In this document: piece after piece, positions 52,291 through 61,047 of the stretch | Position numbering within the stretch: the stretch's first letter is position 1 | Layout of the letters: each line of letters starts with the position of its first letter | Source of the DNA: Microbacterium soli | GTDB taxonomy: Bacteria; Actinomycetota; Actinomycetes; Actinomycetales; Microbacteriaceae | Assembly (NCBI RefSeq): GCF_039539005.1 | Contig: NZ_BAABCP010000001.1 | Location: 1,984,001 to 2,048,000, forward strand | Length of the DNA stretch: 64,000 nt | Direction of reading: 5' to 3' | Program-made: the position numbers and the translations under genes | The notes under the pieces: model-generated | What the model was told of the DNA's origin: nothing | The model's input: the letters and a program-made list of their open reading frames with translations, nothing else | The model's database searches: none

Positions 52291-53464
52291 GCGTCACCGC
52301 CGACAGCGGGAGAGCGGACGCCCACGCCGCGGGCAGCTCCCCGGCGGAACCGGGCTGCACGCTCGGATGCCAGCCGTGCAGCCGCAGCCGGCTCAGCGCG
52401 GCCTCGCTCGCCGCGGCGGCGAACAGCAGCGGCACCGCGGCTCCCGCGGTGCCCAGCTTCTCGGCATCCGTGTCCTCGAGTGCTCCGGTGATCAGCACGA
52501 GCGGTCCGGGAGGGGAGCTGCCGACGACGGTGCGCAGGTCGCGCGCGCCGCCGCGCGGCGCGACCTGCGCGAGCGCGATCATGAGGTCCTCGCGGTCCTC
52601 CTCGAAGCCGCGCAGCGCACCCAGCAGCACGCCGGTGCTGTCGAGCACATCGACGCTGTATCCGTCCTGCGCGAGTCGCAGGGCGGCGGACGCGCACAGC
52701 GTCACGGCGCACTCGAACGCCGGGTCGGGCTCTTCGCCGGGGCGCGCCCAGCGGTCCGCCGCGCGGTCGAGGACGACCAGCGCGTCCGGGCTGGACTCCG
52801 CCTCCTCCTGACGCACCATGAGGTCGCCGCGATGCGCGGTCGCGCGCCAGTGGATGCGTCGACGGGAATCCCCGGACGAGTACGGTCGGGGGATGAGGTC
52901 GTCGGCACCCTGGCCGAGGCGCGTCGAGCGGGTCTGCGCCGAACCGCCGGCCGCCCCGATCCTCGTCGGCAGCGGGGCGAGGGCGACCGTCTGCGGGATG
53001 ACGGTGATCGTGCGGGTGCCGCCGAACTCCTGCCGGCGCCGGGCGAGCCCGAACGGGTCGGTGGTGTGCAGCAGCAGCGGTCCGAGAGTGGAGATGCCGC
53101 GGTGCACCCCCTCCAGGTCGTAGCGCAGTGCATCCTCGGGGTAGTCGCCGGTGGCGCTCCCGCGCACGGCGGACGGGAGGGTGTCGCTCCAGATCCCCGT
53201 CGGGATGCCGAACGCGTACAGGTCGAAGCGCACCGTGACGCGGGACGTCTCGCCCACCGTGAGCAGGTCGGTGGAGATCTGCCTGGTGACGGTGCCGCGC
53301 CGTCGTGGCAGACGCACCGTCACGAGGGACAGCAGCGGCAGGGCGATGAGCAGCACGCCGAGGTGCACCAGCGGTCGCGCCGACACGAGGTTGGCGACCA
53401 CGATCAGGAGGAGGCCGGAGAGCAGGCTCGCCCAGCCGCGTGCGGTCAGCGGGCGGGTCTTCAT
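52283..53464 (-). CDS. DUF58 domain protein
   Basis: 393 aa. Two N-terminal membrane helices (about 10-50), then a DUF58 core with the signature EGVHRGISTLGPLLLHTTDPFGLAR, LGQGADDLIPRPYSSGDSRRRIHWRATAHRGDL (shortened) and LVVLDRAADRW, a von Willebrand A-like fold. It sits between moxR and the transglutaminase gene. DUF58 proteins work with MoxR ATPases as chaperone/adaptor systems; the client here is unknown. ATG 53464 gives the normal start; the frame continues upstream into the moxR stop region. Confidence 0.9.
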   Translation of the reverse strand: MKTRPLTARGWASLLSGLLLIVVANLVSARPLVHLGVLLIALPLLSLVTVRLPRRRGTVTRQISTDLLTVGETSRVTVRFDLYAFGIPTGIWSDTLPSAVRGSATGDYPEDALRYDLEGVHRGISTLGPLLLHTTDPFGLARRRQEFGGTRTITVIPQTVALAPLPTRIGAAGGSAQTRSTRLGQGADDLIPRPYSSGDSRRRIHWRATAHRGDLMVRQEEAESSPDALVVLDRAADRWARPGEEPDPAFECAVTLCASAALRLAQDGYSVDVLDSTGVLLGALRGFEEDREDLMIALAQVAPRGGARDLRTVVGSSPPGPLVLITGALEDTDAEKLGTAGAAVPLLFAAAASEAALSRLRLHGWHPSVQPGSAGELPAAWASALPLSAVTHG

Positions 53465-53471
53465 GCGGGGC

Positions 53472-54467
53472 TCAGCGGCGGGCGCCGGCGAAGGGGACCG
53501 GCACACGGGAGATGATCTGAGCGAGCGCGGCCTCGACAGGCTGGGCGCCGGCGCGGTGCAGTCCGCGCGCGGCCAGCAGGCGGTGTGCGAAGACGGGGAT
53601 CACGAGCCCGGTGATGTCGTCGGGGATGACGAAGTCGCGCCCGTCGAGCGCTGCACTGACCTTCGCCGCGCGCAGCAGCTGCAGCGTCGCACGGGGGCTG
53701 GCGCCGAGGTGCAGCCCGGGGTCCTGTCTGGTGGCCTGGGCGAGCGTGACCGTGTACTCCTCGAGGGATTCCGCGACATGCACGCGCCGCGCCCAGGCGA
53801 TGAGCATCCGCACGGTCCGCGCATCCACCACGGGGGTGACCGCCGACAGCGGGTCGACCGACTCGCGCCTGCGCAGCATGAGCGTCTCTGCAGCGGCATC
53901 CGGATATCCCATCGAGATGCGCATCATGAACCGATCCCGCTGCGCCTCCGGCAGAGGGTAGGTGCCCTCCATCTCCAGCGGATTCTGCGTGGCGACGACG
54001 AGGAACGGATCGGGGAGTCGGTGCGTGGCGCCATCGACGGTCACCTGCTGCTCCTCCATCGCCTCCAGCAGGGCGGACTGCGTCTTCGGCGAGGCGCGGT
54101 TGATCTCGTCGGCGATGACGATGTGCGCGAACACGGCTCCGCGCTTGAACTCGAACTCGCGCCGAACGGGGTCGTACACGGCGACGCCCGTGACGTCGCC
54201 GGGGAGCAGATCGGGGGTGAACTGGATGCGGCGCACGTCGGCGTCGATGCTGGCGGCGAGTCCACGGGCGAGCATGGTCTTGCCCACACCCGGCACGTCC
54301 TCGATGAGCAGATGGCCTTCGGCGAGGAGGCAGATCAGCGCGCTGCGCACGGCCTCGGGCTTGCCGTCGATGACGGCGGACACCGAGGCGATGATGCGAG
54401 AGGTGTGCTCGGCGAACCGCGCGGCGGTGAGCTGCTCAGTGCTCGGCTCGGTCAGCTGCTCTGGCAT
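53472..54467 (-). CDS. MoxR-family AAA+ ATPase
   Basis: 331 aa. Walker A in EDVPGVGKTM (near 57-66), Walker B in VIADEINRAS, sensor motif VVATQNPLE and arginine-finger region. MoxR AAA proteins act as ATP-driven chaperones that mature partner complexes; the downstream DUF58 and transglutaminase genes are the typical partners. GGGGAGG precedes ATG 54467. First gene of a three-gene operon. Confidence 0.94.
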   Translation of the reverse strand: MPEQLTEPSTEQLTAARFAEHTSRIIASVSAVIDGKPEAVRSALICLLAEGHLLIEDVPGVGKTMLARGLAASIDADVRRIQFTPDLLPGDVTGVAVYDPVRREFEFKRGAVFAHIVIADEINRASPKTQSALLEAMEEQQVTVDGATHRLPDPFLVVATQNPLEMEGTYPLPEAQRDRFMMRISMGYPDAAAETLMLRRRESVDPLSAVTPVVDARTVRMLIAWARRVHVAESLEEYTVTLAQATRQDPGLHLGASPRATLQLLRAAKVSAALDGRDFVIPDDITGLVIPVFAHRLLAARGLHRAGAQPVEAALAQIISRVPVPFAGARR

Positions 54468-54536
54468 GCGGTGCCTCCCCTGCGCGACGGTGCGGACTCC
54501 GATCGTAACCCGGCGAGGTGTGCGTCGGCGCCGCCC

Positions 54537-57416
54537 TCACCCCCACAGAGTGGTGCGCGGGGCGGAGCCGTCCAGATATCCGGTGTGCGCCCGGGCCGCA
54601 CGCAGCACCGACAGGCCCTCCTCGCCCTGCGGCTCGACGAGGGCGCAGGGGGTCACGGTCTCCCGCCACAGCTGCGCGAAGCGCTGGGCATCCGCTCGTC
54701 GCCTGCCGATCTGCTGCGGGACCGGGAGCCAGGCGCCCGGGCCGCGGGAGCCGACGCTGCGCAGGAGGAAGCGCGGGGTGCGCACCGGGCCGAACAGCTC
54801 CTGCACGGCATCCGTCAGTGTCGTCCGGGCACGGGAGGGACCCTGGAACATCATCCGCAGACGCGAGGATCCGTCCGGCAGGTGCAGCAGGTCGACCTCG
54901 ATCGCGTCATCGGAGAGCACCGGGATGCGTTCCGCCTCCGTCAGCGCCCTCGCAACCGCCTGCACGGCCGCGAGGTGGATGAGGGCCGGATCGTGGTGTC
55001 GACGGATGATGCGGGCGATCGCCCGGGTACGCGAGGCGAGTGCGGTGACGACGCCTCCCGCCGCGGCGATGCCGATCCCGGCGAGCAGCGGCATCGCCTG
55101 GCCGGCGGACGCGCAGACGGTGATGGTCAGGCCTCCGGTGACAGCGGCTCCGGCGATGAACGGCCAGGTCGTGCCTGCGGCGACCGTGGGAACGATGCGC
55201 GTGAGCTCACTGCGGCGGACGGCCCGCACTGCGACCACCTCGCGCTCCCTGCTGCGGTACGGCTCGCCGATGCGCCAATCGTCCCGGGTCTGCGCCCGTG
55301 GGCGCAGGCTCGCGAGCGCAGCGCGATTGAGCTCGTCGATCGACGTGGATGCGTCCTTCGCGACCACGCGGTCGAGCAGGTTCCGGGTCCGCTCATCCAG
55401 GGCGGCATCGAGCCCGGTGATCACCCGGGTGCGGTCGTCGGCACTCAGCCCCCACAGATGGCTGTGCCTCCGGCGGAGCCGGTCGAGCTCCGCCGAGTCG
55501 TCGAGATCGACATGCGGCGGGATGAGGCAGGTCACCGACCAGTTGTGCGCGACCTTCTGCGGCCACTGCGGATCCAGGCGGAGGGTCCTCCCGCGCAGCT
55601 GCTGGGTGCCGGTGCTGGTGGCCACAGTGGTCAGGTCGATGAGGGTGTTCACCGCCGGGCAGTCCCAGCCCTCGCCGAGGAGCCCACGGGTTCCCACCAG
55701 CAGGCGCACCGAGCCGGCGCTCACCAGTTGCGATACCGCCGCGACGAGCCTTCCCCCGCCGTAGCCGGGCACACGCAGCACGCGGGTGGCGCCGACGCCG
55801 TCGACGACCTCGGCCTGGACGCCGAGCGCCTCCTGAAGCGCATCCGCGATCTGCTCCGCGGCGGTGTCGGTGGTGCGCAGATGCTGCGCGGTCAGCAGCA
55901 CCGGGGTGAGCGCGGCGGTCACCGGATCAGCGGCCAGCAGGTCGAACACGCGCAGGGCTCCGGGTGCCGCATCGCCGGTCAGACCGCGATTGTCGCCCGA
56001 TTCGACGACATCCGTCACCACGACCGCGCGGATGCGCTCGCCGTCGGGCTCGGCCAGCTCCCGGCGCAGGATGTCGACGGCGGCGTGATCCTTGGCGACC
56101 GAGGTCGCCAGCGTCGTCTCCAGCGGGTTGCGGCCCCGGCGGATGCCGCGGTCGGTCAGGTGCAGCCCGAAGTCGGCCAGCGCGCCCTTCACATAGCGCC
56201 ACTGATCGCGGGCGGCCGGATCCGGGAGCAGCCGGCCCAGTGAGAACCTCGCCAGCACCAGCAGCAGATCATCGGTGCCGGCCCGTCCGAACAGCTTCGG
56301 GTCCAGCAGGGCGCACAGCGGATGCCGGGGTGCGACGGCCCGGAGCACCGCGCCGCACGAGGCGGCGAAGGCGAAGTCCTCGCTGAGCGCGCGGTCGATC
56401 CCCAGACGGCGCATCGTCTCCGTCGGAGGAGAATCGGATTCGGCGACGTCGGGCTGCAGCTGCTCCTGCAGGTAGGAGAGCCCGTCGGGGGTGGAGAGCA
56501 CCTGCACCATCAGCTCGTGCAGCTGGGCCTCGCTGCGACGGATGAAATGCGCCTCCTGCGGAACAGGCTCGGTGAACCAGACGTGCGCGCGGTAGGGCGC
56601 GAGATGGCCCGACTTCACCACGGCGGGCGTGGGAACCTCGTAGTCCACGTCCCCCAGAAGCTGCGTGTAGTTGTCGAAGCCCGTGCCGTCGTCCGGTGAC
56701 GGCAGGGTCGCGGTCAACCCGATCAGCAGCCCGGTGCCACCGCGCTCGCGGATCCTGGCCCGGAGATAGGCCACCACGATCGCCCAGTGGTCGAGCAGGT
56801 GATGACATTCGTCGAGCACGATCGTGTCGATGCCGGCCTCGACGATCCGCTCCATCAGTTCGAGGGCGTTCGGATGCAGCACGCGGCTCAGCGAGTCGGG
56901 GCGGGCCTGGGCGAAGCGGCGGCGCAGCCGTGCGGCGCGCTTGCGGATGCCGCGGCGGTACTGCGAGCGGTTGTCCACCGCGAGGGCGGCGAGCCATGTG
57001 GCGGCGTCCGCCTCGGTGCGCCCGGCCTCGGTCAGCTCGTCCGTCCACTGCGCGCGGGCCAGATCGTCGAAGGGCGAGCTGTCGCCGGTCACGCTGAGGA
57101 CCTGGTAGGTCAGAGCCGTCAGATCCGCGAGCGACTCCGGATCGTCGGACACGCTGTCGGGTGCGGCCGTGAGGGTGCGTGCCGTGCGGACCCACTGCTG
57201 ACGGATCGTGAGCGTGGGGGAGAGCACGAGCGTGCGCCGCCCCTCGCGGACTGCCAGCAGGAGCCCGAGCAGGGTCTTGCCCGAGCCCGGTGGGGCGACG
57301 ATGTGCATCGCCGCGTCTGCGGGAGCGGCGGGGATCTGCGCGAGCACCTCCGCCTGGTAGGGCCGGAGCTCGCCGTCGAACCGCCAGTCGGCGAGAGGGC
57401 GGGGCTGTGCATCCAT
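54537..57416 (-). CDS. SF2 DEAD/DEAH-type helicase with two C-terminal membrane segments
   Basis: 959 aa. Helicase core: Walker A APPGSGKTLL (41-50), motif II DECHH (202-206), motif III LTATLPS (234-240), and the RecA-2 half with motif V GTRGLLGEGWDCPAVNTL and motif VI QQLRGRTLRL (about 605-614). Unusually, two hydrophobic segments (about 748-772 and 774-794) follow the core, before a C-terminal domain (about 810-959) with no recognised family. The core resembles type III/UvrB-like helicases of defence and repair, but no nuclease or methylase neighbour is present. ATG 57416 lies 8 bases after TACGCT; it is divergent from the SRP RNA gene. Confidence 0.85.
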   Translation of the reverse strand: MDAQPRPLADWRFDGELRPYQAEVLAQIPAAPADAAMHIVAPPGSGKTLLGLLLAVREGRRTLVLSPTLTIRQQWVRTARTLTAAPDSVSDDPESLADLTALTYQVLSVTGDSSPFDDLARAQWTDELTEAGRTEADAATWLAALAVDNRSQYRRGIRKRAARLRRRFAQARPDSLSRVLHPNALELMERIVEAGIDTIVLDECHHLLDHWAIVVAYLRARIRERGGTGLLIGLTATLPSPDDGTGFDNYTQLLGDVDYEVPTPAVVKSGHLAPYRAHVWFTEPVPQEAHFIRRSEAQLHELMVQVLSTPDGLSYLQEQLQPDVAESDSPPTETMRRLGIDRALSEDFAFAASCGAVLRAVAPRHPLCALLDPKLFGRAGTDDLLLVLARFSLGRLLPDPAARDQWRYVKGALADFGLHLTDRGIRRGRNPLETTLATSVAKDHAAVDILRRELAEPDGERIRAVVVTDVVESGDNRGLTGDAAPGALRVFDLLAADPVTAALTPVLLTAQHLRTTDTAAEQIADALQEALGVQAEVVDGVGATRVLRVPGYGGGRLVAAVSQLVSAGSVRLLVGTRGLLGEGWDCPAVNTLIDLTTVATSTGTQQLRGRTLRLDPQWPQKVAHNWSVTCLIPPHVDLDDSAELDRLRRRHSHLWGLSADDRTRVITGLDAALDERTRNLLDRVVAKDASTSIDELNRAALASLRPRAQTRDDWRIGEPYRSREREVVAVRAVRRSELTRIVPTVAAGTTWPFIAGAAVTGGLTITVCASAGQAMPLLAGIGIAAAGGVVTALASRTRAIARIIRRHHDPALIHLAAVQAVARALTEAERIPVLSDDAIEVDLLHLPDGSSRLRMMFQGPSRARTTLTDAVQELFGPVRTPRFLLRSVGSRGPGAWLPVPQQIGRRRADAQRFAQLWRETVTPCALVEPQGEEGLSVLRAARAHTGYLDGSAPRTTLWG

Positions 57417-57424
57417 CGACACCG

Positions 57425-57430
57425 AGCGTA
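57425..57430 (-). promoter_or_regulatory. -10 box of the helicase gene, near-leaderless
   Basis: TACGCT on the minus strand ends 8 bases before ATG 57416; GTG 57422 in frame (V-S-M) is the alternative start. Confidence 0.35.
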
Positions 57431-57491
57431 GCGGCCGGGGTGGGCGACCGGTGCCGGTGCCGACCCGTCCGACGGGACTCCCGCGGTCGGG

Positions 57492-57497
57492 TAGACT
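57492..57497 (+). promoter_or_regulatory. ffs -10 box
   Basis: TAGACT, about 7 bases before the predicted 5' end of the SRP RNA, matching the -10 form of the leaderless genes here. Confidence 0.5.
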
Positions 57498-57501
57498 CGT
57501 G

Positions 57502-57598
57502 GGCGGCTCTCCGCGTGACGGCATCCAGGCCAATTCCCCCAGGGCGGAAACGCAGCAAGGGTAACCGGGCTCTGTCGGGTGCGCGGAGGGTCTTCTTC
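57502..57598 (+). ncRNA. ffs: Signal recognition particle RNA (small bacterial type)
   Basis: The conserved domain IV motif GGGCGGAAACGCAGCAAGG (57542-57560) with the GGAA tetraloop and asymmetric internal loop is unmistakable. The ends GGCTCTCCGCG and CGCGGAGGGTC pair to close a roughly 95-nt hairpin. It binds Ffh and guides ribosomes making membrane proteins. Exact ends are estimated. Confidence 0.92.
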
Positions 57599-57663
57599 AT
57601 CTCCGGCGTGATCCGGTGACCGCCGTCCAGGCTCCTCCTGACCTGACCTGTCAAGATCGTCGT

Positions 57664-58263
57664 GTGACCGCATCCGCTCCTCCCGCCGCGCGCTCGTCGC
57701 GGGCCTCCCGCTTCCTCGCGCCGGTCGGACTGCTCGCGCTGATGTGGGCGATCCAGACGGCGGATGCGGTGCTGCCGGGCTCGTTCACGGGCTGGGGCCT
57801 GCGCTCGTGGGACCTCGGCAGTCTGCCGGGTCTCGTGCTGGGGCCGCTGCTGCACGCGGGCTGGGCGCATCTGATCGCCAACTCCGGGCCGTTCCTCGTG
57901 CTGGGGTGCCTGGTCGCGGTCGAAGGGGCGAGACGGTTCTGGTTCGTGACGGCGGTGGTCGCGCTGGTGGGCGGGGCCGGGACCTGGCTGCTGAACGTGC
58001 CGGGAACCCTCACGGTGGGGGCGTCCGTGCTGGTGTTCGGGTATTTCGGATACGTCGTGCTGCGGGTGTTCTCGCCGCACCGGCTCGCGCATCGCTTCGC
58101 ATACGCGACGATCGCGGTGATCGTCGTCGTGCTGTACGGGGCGACGATGCTCGCCGGCATCCTCGGCGCCGCGCCGGGGGTGTCCTGGCAGGCGCACCTG
58201 TTCGGCGCGGTCGGTGGTGGGATCGTCGCGGTCGTGGGACGTCGTAGGAGACACGAGGCGTGA
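57664..58263 (+). CDS. Rhomboid-family intramembrane protein
   Basis: 199 aa with about six hydrophobic segments. HAGWAHLIANSGPFLVLG (64-81) carries the family histidine and asparagine, the catalytic serine position is S121 in TVGASVLVFG, and the partner histidine is H178 in SWQAHLFGAVGGG. The usual GxSG is GASV here, with glycine after the serine replaced by valine, so activity is uncertain. GTG 57664 is chosen; upstream starts would overlap the SRP RNA. Its stop overlaps the next gene by 4 bases. Confidence 0.85.
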   Translation: MTASAPPAARSSRASRFLAPVGLLALMWAIQTADAVLPGSFTGWGLRSWDLGSLPGLVLGPLLHAGWAHLIANSGPFLVLGCLVAVEGARRFWFVTAVVALVGGAGTWLLNVPGTLTVGASVLVFGYFGYVVLRVFSPHRLAHRFAYATIAVIVVVLYGATMLAGILGAAPGVSWQAHLFGAVGGGIVAVVGRRRRHEA

Positions 58264-58892
58264 GCGGACGCCGCTCCCGGGCGACGGTCCTGCGGCGACG
58301 TGCACGGCGCCGCAGGGAGCGACGACGGATGCGGAGGGTGGCCGTGGTCACCGCATCCGTCACCCTGGTCGCGGCGGCCCTCCTCGCCGTGCTGGGGCTG
58401 CTGACCGCCCCACGCCCGCAGGCGCCGTGCCCGGATGGACCCGGGGCGCTCCCGGCGGCGGGCGTGGCAGGATGGCGCGGGGACCAGCTCGTCAACGCGG
58501 CCATCATCGTCCGCACCGCCCAGGAGCTGGGCTTCGACCGGGACGGGCAGATCATCGGGGTGATGGCGGCGATGGGGGAGAGCTCGCTGCACAACATCGA
58601 CCACGGGGACTGGGAGACCTCCGGCGTCACCAATCCCGACGGCAGCCGCACCTCGAGCGTCGGGCTGTTCCAGCAGCAGTCCTGGTGGGGCAGCGTCCAG
58701 GAGCGGATGGATCCCGCGACCGCCGCGACGATGTTCTTCACCCGGCTGGGACGGATCCCGCAGTGGCAGAGCCTGCCGCCCTCGCACGCGGTGAACCGGG
58801 TGCAGATCAACTCCGATCGCGAGCACTATGCGCGGTTCCACGACGACGCGGCCGAGGTCGTGGATGCACTGGCGGCGACGTGCGGGGAATGA
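58260..58892 (+). CDS. Secreted/membrane-anchored lysozyme-like protein
   Basis: 210 aa. A very basic N-terminus (residues 1-30), one hydrophobic helix (about 32-55), then an extracellular domain. GVMAAMGESSLHNIDHGD contains the glutamate typical of soluble lytic transglycosylase/phage-tail muramidase folds, and SSVGLFQQQSWWGSVQERMDPATAATMFFTRL is typical of such actinobacterial proteins (shortened here). It may act on peptidoglycan; this is inference from local similarity. Starts with GTG, overlapping the rhomboid gene by 4 bases. Confidence 0.7.
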   Translation: MSGRRSRATVLRRRARRRRERRRMRRVAVVTASVTLVAAALLAVLGLLTAPRPQAPCPDGPGALPAAGVAGWRGDQLVNAAIIVRTAQELGFDRDGQIIGVMAAMGESSLHNIDHGDWETSGVTNPDGSRTSSVGLFQQQSWWGSVQERMDPATAATMFFTRLGRIPQWQSLPPSHAVNRVQINSDREHYARFHDDAAEVVDALAATCGE

Positions 58893-58920
58893 GCGCGGAG
58901 CCGGACCGTGCGCGGATCAC

Positions 58921-58926
58921 TAGGCT
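58921..58926 (+). promoter_or_regulatory. pta -10 box, leaderless
   Basis: TAGGCT ends 6 bases before GTG 58933, with no ribosome site. Confidence 0.5.
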
Positions 58927-58932
58927 CTCAGT

Positions 58933-61047
58933 GTGGCGCGCAGCATCTACATCACCTCCGCCGAAGGGCACACCGGCAAGTCCACGATCGCCCTGGGGGT
59001 GCTGGACACGCTGATGCGCGTGTCGCCTCGCGTGGGGGTGTTCCGGCCCATCGCGCGCTCCTCCGCCGAGTGCGACGATGTGCTGGAGCTCATGCTCGCC
59101 CACGACGGGGTGAGCCTCGAGTACGAGGAGTGCATCGGCGTCACCTACGACGACGTCCGCCGCGACCCCGAGGGCGCGCTGGCGACCATCGTCTCCCGCT
59201 TCAAGGCCGTCGAGGCGCAGTGCGACGCCGTCGTCGTCCTCGGCAGCGACTACACCGCCGTCGCCAGCCCGGCCGAGCTCGGCTACAACGCCCGCATCGC
59301 CGCCAACCTGGGCGCCCCCGTGCTGCTGGTGCTCTCCGGCCGCGACCAGCAGCATCAGGCCGAGCAGCTGGGCACCACCACTGCACGCACGCCCGAGCAG
59401 GTGGGGCAGATGGCCTCGCTGGCGTTCTCGGAGCTCGCCACCGAGCGCGCGGAGCTGTTCGCCGTGGTGGTCAACCGCGCGGACCCGGATGCCCTGGACG
59501 AGACGATCCGGGAGGTGCGCGCTGCGCAGTCCCGGCCGACACCGGTGTGGGCGGTCCCCGAGGACCGCGTCCTCGTCGCGCCGTCCATGCGCGGCATCCT
59601 GCGCGCCGTCGAGGGGCGCCTGGTCAAGGGCGACCCCGCGATGCTGGACCGCGAGGCCTTCGACGTCATCATCTCGGGGATGTCGATGGTCAACGTGCTG
59701 CCGCGGCTGACCGACGGCGCCGTCGTCGTGATCGCCGCAGACCGCACCGAGGTGCTGCTCGCGGCGCTGCTGGCCTCGGCATCCGGCACCTTCCCGCAGA
59801 TCGCCGGCATCGTGCTCAACGGTCCGTTCGCGCTTCCCGACTCCATCGAACGGCTGCTGGAGGGCATGTCCGTGGGCGTCCCCATCATCGCCACCGATCT
59901 CGGCACCTTCGACACCGCCACACGCATCATGAACTCCCGCGGGCGGATGAGCACCGAGTCCGTGCAGCGCTACGAGCGGGCACTGGCGGCCTTCCAGACG
60001 CACATCGACGTCACCGAGCTGACCGTCGAGCTGGGGCTGGCGCGCTCCTCCGTGGTCACGCCCCTCATGTTCGCCTACGGGCTCATGGAGCGCGCGAGCT
60101 CCGACCGCAGGCGCATCGTGCTGCCGGAGGGCGATGACGATCGCATCCTGCGGGCCGCGGCGATCCTGCTCGCCCGCGGCGTCGCCGACCTGACCATCCT
60201 GGGTGATGAGGCCGAGGTGCGCTCCCGCGCCGCCTCGCTGGGGCTCGACATCGCGCAGGCGCAGGTGCTCAGCCCCACCGACCCCGAGCTGGTCGCCCGG
60301 TTCGCCCAGGAGTACGCCCGGCTGCGCGCTCACCGGGGGATCACGCTGCAGCAGGCGGCGGACACCGTCACCGACGTGTCGTACTTCGGCACCATGATGG
60401 TGCATCTGGGGCTCGCCGACGGCATGGTCTCCGGCGCCGCGCACACCACCGCGCACACCATCCGGCCCTCGTTCGAGATCATCAGGACCAGGCCCGGCGT
60501 GGACGTCGTCTCGAGCGTCTTCCTCATGGCGCTCGCCGACCGTGTGCTGGTGTACGGGGACTGCGCGGTGATCCCCGACCCGACCAGCGCCCAGCTCGCC
60601 GACATCGCCGTCTCCTCCGCGGCGACGGCCCGGCAGTTCGGCATCGACCCGAGGGTCGCGATGCTCTCCTACTCGACGGGGGAGTCGGGATCCGGTGCCG
60701 ACGTCGACAAGGTGCGCGAGGCCACCGCCCTCGTGCGCTCCCGCGACCCCGAGCTGCCGGTGGAGGGGCCGATCCAGTACGATGCCGCGGCCGATGCGGC
60801 CGTCGCCGCCGCGAAGCTTCCCGGCTCGACGGTCGCCGGCAGGGCGACGGTGTTCGTCTTCCCCGACCTGAACACCGGCAACAACACGTACAAGGCCGTG
60901 CAGCGGTCCGCCGGCGCCGTGGCGATCGGACCCGTGCTGCAGGGGCTGAACAAGCCGATCAACGATCTCTCTCGCGGCGCCCTCGTCGACGACATCGTCA
61001 ACACCGTCGCGATCACGGCGATCCAGGCGCAGGAGGCCCGCGCATGA
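58933..61047 (+). CDS. pta: Phosphate acetyltransferase
   Basis: 704 aa, the long form. N-terminal P-loop-like dethiobiotin-synthetase fold (TSAEGHTGKSTIALGVLDTL, residues 7-26, shortened) with a DRTGG domain in the middle, then the catalytic PTA domain (about 375-700: VLPEGDDDRILRAA; VSGAAHTTAHTIRPSFEII; LSYSTGESGSGADVDKVREA). It interconverts acetyl-CoA and acetyl phosphate. It overlaps ackA by 4 bases (ATGA). In corynebacteria pta-ackA is also under RamB control, which is plausible here. Confidence 0.95.
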   Translation: MARSIYITSAEGHTGKSTIALGVLDTLMRVSPRVGVFRPIARSSAECDDVLELMLAHDGVSLEYEECIGVTYDDVRRDPEGALATIVSRFKAVEAQCDAVVVLGSDYTAVASPAELGYNARIAANLGAPVLLVLSGRDQQHQAEQLGTTTARTPEQVGQMASLAFSELATERAELFAVVVNRADPDALDETIREVRAAQSRPTPVWAVPEDRVLVAPSMRGILRAVEGRLVKGDPAMLDREAFDVIISGMSMVNVLPRLTDGAVVVIAADRTEVLLAALLASASGTFPQIAGIVLNGPFALPDSIERLLEGMSVGVPIIATDLGTFDTATRIMNSRGRMSTESVQRYERALAAFQTHIDVTELTVELGLARSSVVTPLMFAYGLMERASSDRRRIVLPEGDDDRILRAAAILLARGVADLTILGDEAEVRSRAASLGLDIAQAQVLSPTDPELVARFAQEYARLRAHRGITLQQAADTVTDVSYFGTMMVHLGLADGMVSGAAHTTAHTIRPSFEIIRTRPGVDVVSSVFLMALADRVLVYGDCAVIPDPTSAQLADIAVSSAATARQFGIDPRVAMLSYSTGESGSGADVDKVREATALVRSRDPELPVEGPIQYDAAADAAVAAAKLPGSTVAGRATVFVFPDLNTGNNTYKAVQRSAGAVAIGPVLQGLNKPINDLSRGALVDDIVNTVAITAIQAQEARA

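Noticed and set aside
51497..56243. Long plus-strand frames opposite the transglutaminase, DUF58, moxR and helicase genes
   Set aside because: Antisense shadows with R/A/G-rich low-complexity translations and no ribosome sites.
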